Part shown: in pieces, positions 60,259-64,000 of the stretch
How positions within the stretch are numbered: position 1 is the first letter of the stretch
How the letters are laid out: each line of letters begins with the position of its first letter
From: Variovorax flavidus
Lineage (GTDB): Bacteria > Pseudomonadota > Gammaproteobacteria > Burkholderiales > Burkholderiaceae_C
Length of the DNA: 64,000 bases
Assembly (NCBI RefSeq): GCF_030317145.1
Contig: NZ_JASZYE010000006.1
Coordinates: forward strand, 1-64,000
Direction of reading: 5' to 3'
Translations under genes and position numbers: made by a program
The notes under the pieces: model-generated
Told to the model about the DNA's origin: nothing
Databases searched by the model: none
What the model saw: only the letters and a program-made list of their open reading frames with translations

Positions 60259-61506
60259 ATGCCCGTCCTGCATGTCTCGCGCCAATCATTGTTCTCCCCG
60301 CGCCTTGCGGCTGCTGCCGCCGCCACCGCCGTGCTTCTGGCACTGACGGCCTGCGGCAAGGGTGCCGCCCCGGGGGCCGGAGCCGGTGGCGCCGCGCCGC
60401 CGCCGCCCGAAGTGGGCGTGGTGGTCGCCACGCCGACCAATGTCGGGCTGATCACCGAGCTGCCGGGCCGGCTCGAAGCCTCGCGTGTTTCGCAGGTGCG
60501 TGCCCGTGCGGCCGGCATCCTGCTGGAGCGGCTCTTCAAGGAAGGCAGCGACGTGAAGGCGGGCCAGCCGCTGTTCCGTATCGATCCGGCCCCCTACGCC
60601 GCCGCCCAGCGCAGTGCGGAAGCCAGCCTGGCGCGCGCCGAAGCCAATGCGGCGCAGGCCAAGGCGCTGGCCGAGCGCTACAAGCCGCTGGTGGCCGCCA
60701 ACGCGGTCAGCAAGCAGGAATACGACAACGCGGTCGCCGCGCAGAAGACGGCCGAGGCCGACGTGGGCGTGAGCCGCGCGGCGCTGACAACCGCCAAGAT
60801 CAACATGGGCTACGCCGCCGTGACCGCGCCGATCTCCGGCCGCATCGGCCGCGCGCTGGTGACCGAAGGCGCGCTGGTGGGCCAGGGCGACGCGACGGAG
60901 CTGGCGGTGATCCAGCAGATCGATCCGATGTACGTGAACTTCACGCAGTCGGCCACCGACGTGCTGCGCCTGCGCCGCGCGATGGAAGCCGGCCAGTTCA
61001 AGCGCGCCAGCGGCCCGAATGCCGCAGTTGTCCGCGTCGTGCTGGAAGACGGCACCGAATACGCCCTGCCCGGCCGGCTGCTGTTCTCCGACCTGACGGT
61101 CGACGCGACCACGGGCCAGGTCACGCTGCGCGCCGAGGTGCCGAATCCCAAGGGCGAGCTGCTGCCCGGCCTGTACGTGCGCGTGCGGGTGGAACAGGCG
61201 CAGGCCGCCAACGCCATCACGGTGCCGCAGCAAGCTGTCACGCGCACGCAGCAGGGTGACACGCTGACCGTGGTCGAAGCCGACGGCAAGCTGACCAAGC
61301 GCAACGTGAAGATCAGCGCCGCGCAGAACAACCAGTGGGTGGTGCTCGAAGGCCTGAAGGCCGGCGAACAGGTGATGGTCGACGGCTTCCAGAAGCTCCA
61401 GATGATGCCGCCCGGCACGCCCGTGAAGGCGGTGCCGTGGAAACCTTCTGCACCGGCCGCTCCTGCTGCCGCGGCAGCCGCTCCGGCTCCCGCCGCGAAG
61501 CAGTAA
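60259..61506 (+). CDS. RND efflux periplasmic adaptor (membrane fusion protein)
   Basis: A 415-residue adaptor that links the inner-membrane RND pump to an outer-membrane channel. It is a lipoprotein with lipobox LTAC (Cys32). The lipoyl/barrel-hairpin core has VRARAAGILLERLFKEGSDVKAGQPLFRIDP, and the later AVTAPISGRIGRALVTEGALVGQG is typical of AcrA/MexA. The C-terminal Ala/Pro tail is longer than usual. AAAGGA precedes ATG 60,259. The pump gene follows by 13 bp. Confidence 0.92.
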   Translation: MPVLHVSRQSLFSPRLAAAAAATAVLLALTACGKGAAPGAGAGGAAPPPPEVGVVVATPTNVGLITELPGRLEASRVSQVRARAAGILLERLFKEGSDVKAGQPLFRIDPAPYAAAQRSAEASLARAEANAAQAKALAERYKPLVAANAVSKQEYDNAVAAQKTAEADVGVSRAALTTAKINMGYAAVTAPISGRIGRALVTEGALVGQGDATELAVIQQIDPMYVNFTQSATDVLRLRRAMEAGQFKRASGPNAAVVRVVLEDGTEYALPGRLLFSDLTVDATTGQVTLRAEVPNPKGELLPGLYVRVRVEQAQAANAITVPQQAVTRTQQGDTLTVVEADGKLTKRNVKISAAQNNQWVVLEGLKAGEQVMVDGFQKLQMMPPGTPVKAVPWKPSAPAAPAAAAAAPAPAAKQ

Positions 61507-61519
61507 GGAGCGCGCCCGC

Positions 61520-64000
61520 ATGGCCAAGTTCTTTATCGACCGACCGATCTTTGCGTGGGTGATCGCGCTGTTCATCATCGTGATGGGCAGCGTGGCGATC
61601 ACGCAGCTTCCGATTTCGCAATACCCGCCGGTGGCTCCGCCGGCGATCGTCATCAGCACGGCTTACCCCGGCGCCTCGGCCCAGACACTGGAAGACAGCG
61701 TGCTGTCGGTGATCGAGCGCGAGATGAACGGCTCGCCGGGTCTTATCTATATGGAGTCGGTCGCGCAGGCGGACGGCACCGGCACGATCACGATCAGTTT
61801 CCAGACGGGCACCGATCCCGACCTCGCGCAGGTCGACGTGCAGAACCGCCTGTCGCGCGCCACACCGCGCCTGCCGGCGGCAGTGACGCAGCAGGGTGTG
61901 CGCGTGGACAAGTCGCGCAACAACTTCCTGTTGTTCACGATCCTGTCCTCCGACAACCCGGCCTACGATCCGATCGCGCTGGGCGACTACGCCTCGCGCA
62001 ACGTCGTGCCTGAACTGCAGCGCGTCGCCGGCATCGGCCAGGCGCAGCTGTTCGGCACCGAGCGCTCCATGCGCATCTGGATCGACCCGGCCAAGCTGCA
62101 GGGCTTCAACCTGTCGCCGGCCGACGTGAACGCGGCGATCCGGGCGCAGAACGCGCAGGTGTCCTCGGGCATCATCGGCGACCTGCCCAACGTGCCGGGC
62201 CAGGCGATTGCCGCCACGGTGGTGGTCAACGGCCAGCTCACGACGGCCGAGCAGTTCGGCAACATCGTGCTGCGCGCCAACACCGACGGCTCGGCCGTGC
62301 GGCTGCGCGACGTCGCGCGCATCGAGCTGGGCGGTCAGGCCTATTCGACCTCGGCGCGTCTGAACGGCGAGCCAGCCGTAGGTATCGGCGTCCAGCTCGC
62401 GCCAAGCGGCAATGCGCTGGCTTCGGCCAAGGCCATCCGCGCCAAGATGGACGAGCTCTCGCGCTTCTTCCCAGAAGGCGTGAAGTGGACCATCCCCTAC
62501 GACAGCTCGCGCTTCGTGAGCATCTCGATCACCGAAGTGGTCAAGACGCTGTTCGAGGCGGTGGCGCTGGTGTTCCTGGTGATGTTCCTGTTCCTGCAGA
62601 ACTGGCGCTACACGATCATCCCGACCATCGTGGTGCCGATCGCGCTGCTGGGTACTTTCGCGACGCTGCTCGCGCTGGGCTTCTCGATCAACGTGCTGAC
62701 GATGTTCGGCATGGTGCTGGTGATCGGTATCGTGGTGGACGATGCGATCGTGGTGGTCGAGAACGTCGAGCGCATCATGAGCGAGGAAGGTCTCTCCCCG
62801 CTCGAAGCCACGCGCAAGGCGATGCGGCAGATCTCGGGCGCCATCATCGGCGTGACCGTGGTGCTGATCTCGGTGTTCGTGCCGTTGGCTTTCTTCGCGG
62901 GTTCCACCGGCAACATCTATCGCCAGTTCTCGGCGGTGATGGTGGCGTCGATCGGCTTCTCGGCCTTCATGGCGCTGTCGCTCACGCCGGCGCTGTGCGC
63001 GACCTTGCTGAAGCCGGTGGAAGCCGGGCATCACCACGAGAAGAAGGGCTTCTTCGGCTGGTTCAACCGCGGTTTCTCGCGCACGGCCAAGGGCTACGAG
63101 AGCATCGTGGCGCGCATCCTGAAGCGTGCGGCGCGCTACCTCGTGATCTACGCGGCGATCATCGGCGCGGTGGTGGTGGTGTATCGCCAGCTGCCGACCT
63201 CCTTCCTTCCGCAGGAAGACCAGGGCAACATCATCATCAACGTGCAACTGCCGCCGGGTGCGACGCAGGAACGCATGCTGTCGGTGATCAAGGATGTCGA
63301 GGGCTACATCCTCAAGCAGCCTGAAGTGCAGAGCATGGTCGGCGTGCTGGGCTTCAGCTTCTCGGGTCAGGGCCAGAACGCGGGTCTCGCCTTCGTGACG
63401 CTCAAGGACTGGGACAAGCGCCACGAGCACAGCCAGTCGGCCGATGCGCTGGCGGGGCGTGCCTTCGTTGCGCTCTCCAGCGTGCGCGATGCCTTCATCT
63501 ATCCGCTGAGCCCGCCGCCCATTCCTGAACTGGGCAACGCGAGCGGCTTCACCTTCCGCCTTCAGGACCGCGCCGGCGCGGGCCACGAGGCGCTGGTGAA
63601 CGCGCGCAACCAGTTGCTGGGCATGGCGAGCAAGAGCCCCCTGCTGACGCAAGTGCGGCCGGACGGTCTTGAAGACGCACCGCAGCTTCAGATCGACATC
63701 GACCGCGACAAGGCGAACGCGCTGGGCGTGACCTTCGATGCGATCAACACGACGCTGTCGACCGCGCTCGGCTCGACCTACGTGAACGACTTCCCCAACC
63801 GGGGTCGTCTGCAGCGGGTGGTCGTGCAGGCCGACGCGCCGGCACGGATGCAGCCGGAGGATCTGCTCAAGCTCAACGCCAGCAACAGCAAGGGCCTGCC
63901 CGTGCCGCTGTCGGCCTTTGCGACGACGCGCTGGATCACAGGCGCGCAGCAGACGGTGCGCTACAACGGCTACCCGGCGATCCGCATCTCCGGCTCGGCG
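61520..64000 (+). CDS. RND multidrug efflux pump permease, partial (3' end beyond window)
   Basis: The first 827 residues of an AcrB/MexB-type HAE1 transporter. The N terminus MAKFFIDRPIFAWVIALFIIVMGSVAI is the first transmembrane helix and the family hallmark. The DD motif of the proton path is in GIVVDDAIVVVENVER, the periplasmic domain blocks PRLPAAVTQQGVRVDKS and SFLPQEDQGN are present, and LTPALCATLLKP precedes the central linker. It extrudes drugs driven by the proton gradient. The gene continues past 64,000; an outer-membrane gene may follow. Confidence 0.95.
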   Translation, partial: MAKFFIDRPIFAWVIALFIIVMGSVAITQLPISQYPPVAPPAIVISTAYPGASAQTLEDSVLSVIEREMNGSPGLIYMESVAQADGTGTITISFQTGTDPDLAQVDVQNRLSRATPRLPAAVTQQGVRVDKSRNNFLLFTILSSDNPAYDPIALGDYASRNVVPELQRVAGIGQAQLFGTERSMRIWIDPAKLQGFNLSPADVNAAIRAQNAQVSSGIIGDLPNVPGQAIAATVVVNGQLTTAEQFGNIVLRANTDGSAVRLRDVARIELGGQAYSTSARLNGEPAVGIGVQLAPSGNALASAKAIRAKMDELSRFFPEGVKWTIPYDSSRFVSISITEVVKTLFEAVALVFLVMFLFLQNWRYTIIPTIVVPIALLGTFATLLALGFSINVLTMFGMVLVIGIVVDDAIVVVENVERIMSEEGLSPLEATRKAMRQISGAIIGVTVVLISVFVPLAFFAGSTGNIYRQFSAVMVASIGFSAFMALSLTPALCATLLKPVEAGHHHEKKGFFGWFNRGFSRTAKGYESIVARILKRAARYLVIYAAIIGAVVVVYRQLPTSFLPQEDQGNIIINVQLPPGATQERMLSVIKDVEGYILKQPEVQSMVGVLGFSFSGQGQNAGLAFVTLKDWDKRHEHSQSADALAGRAFVALSSVRDAFIYPLSPPPIPELGNASGFTFRLQDRAGAGHEALVNARNQLLGMASKSPLLTQVRPDGLEDAPQLQIDIDRDKANALGVTFDAINTTLSTALGSTYVNDFPNRGRLQRVVVQADAPARMQPEDLLKLNASNSKGLPVPLSAFATTRWITGAQQTVRYNGYPAIRISGSA

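Noticed and set aside
61313-63652. A 779-codon open frame antisense to the RND pump
   Set aside because: It is very rich in His, Arg and Asp with no known fold, as expected for a shadow of a GC-rich gene.

Overview
The window is GC-rich chromosomal DNA from a betaproteobacterium, most likely Comamonadaceae and probably Variovorax or a close relative. I infer this from the family mix and gene order: phasin-type proteins beside a wax-ester/DGAT acyltransferase, a pilT-pilU pair divergent from yggS, the rsmI/yraN/SIS/BON-lipoprotein neighbourhood, a Bug-type solute-binding protein remnant and the general codon bias. No database search was possible.

Bases 1-27,900 are ordinary chromosome. They hold carbon storage genes (TetR regulator, lipase-like hydrolase, phasin-like proteins, wax-ester synthase); amino-acid catabolism (arginase, glutamate dehydrogenase, a short-form PutA with a divergent Lrp/AsnC regulator); twitching motility (pilT, pilU); envelope and housekeeping genes (BON lipoprotein, patatin lipoprotein, SIS isomerase, yraN, rsmI); and a GST, a YeeE/YedE transporter, psuG, a chloroperoxidase-like hydrolase and a damaged Bug protein.

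Bases ~27,960-59,360 form an integrative island of about 31 kb. Its right end is a P4-type tyrosine integrase lying 125 bp from the 3' end of a tRNA-Arg(CCG). A 16-bp copy of the tRNA 3' segment sits at the left end beside a terminator. Next to the integrase is a P4-satellite-like module: AlpA regulator, toprim/DUF3987-type primase, TubC_N-like protein and small accessory genes. The middle (46.3-53.3 kb) is a patchwork of small unknown genes, a thrice-repeated leader sequence, a decayed duplicate gene, a DNA ligase fragment, and IS66 and autotransporter remnants.

The main cargo is a single minus-strand operon of twelve genes (46,256 down to 28,693) whose genes mostly overlap by 1-4 bases. In order it encodes an HsdS-like specificity protein, a small winged-helix-like protein, an HsdM-type adenine methyltransferase, a second HsdS-like protein, two unknown proteins, a 1413-residue P-loop ATPase, another unknown, a NurA-like nuclease, a HerA-like ATPase, a possible nuclease-fold protein and a Ser/Thr kinase with a repeat-rich C terminus. 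There is no HsdR. The simplest reading is a methylation-based self/non-self defence system in which the ATPase, HerA-NurA and kinase replace the usual restriction subunit. It resembles BREX and the methylation-associated defence systems in general composition, but I cannot establish orthology. Its promoter lies between two matching TGTGA-N2-TCACA operators.

After the tRNA, the chromosome resumes with a TetR repressor divergent from an RND multidrug efflux adaptor and pump; the pump gene runs off the end of the window.
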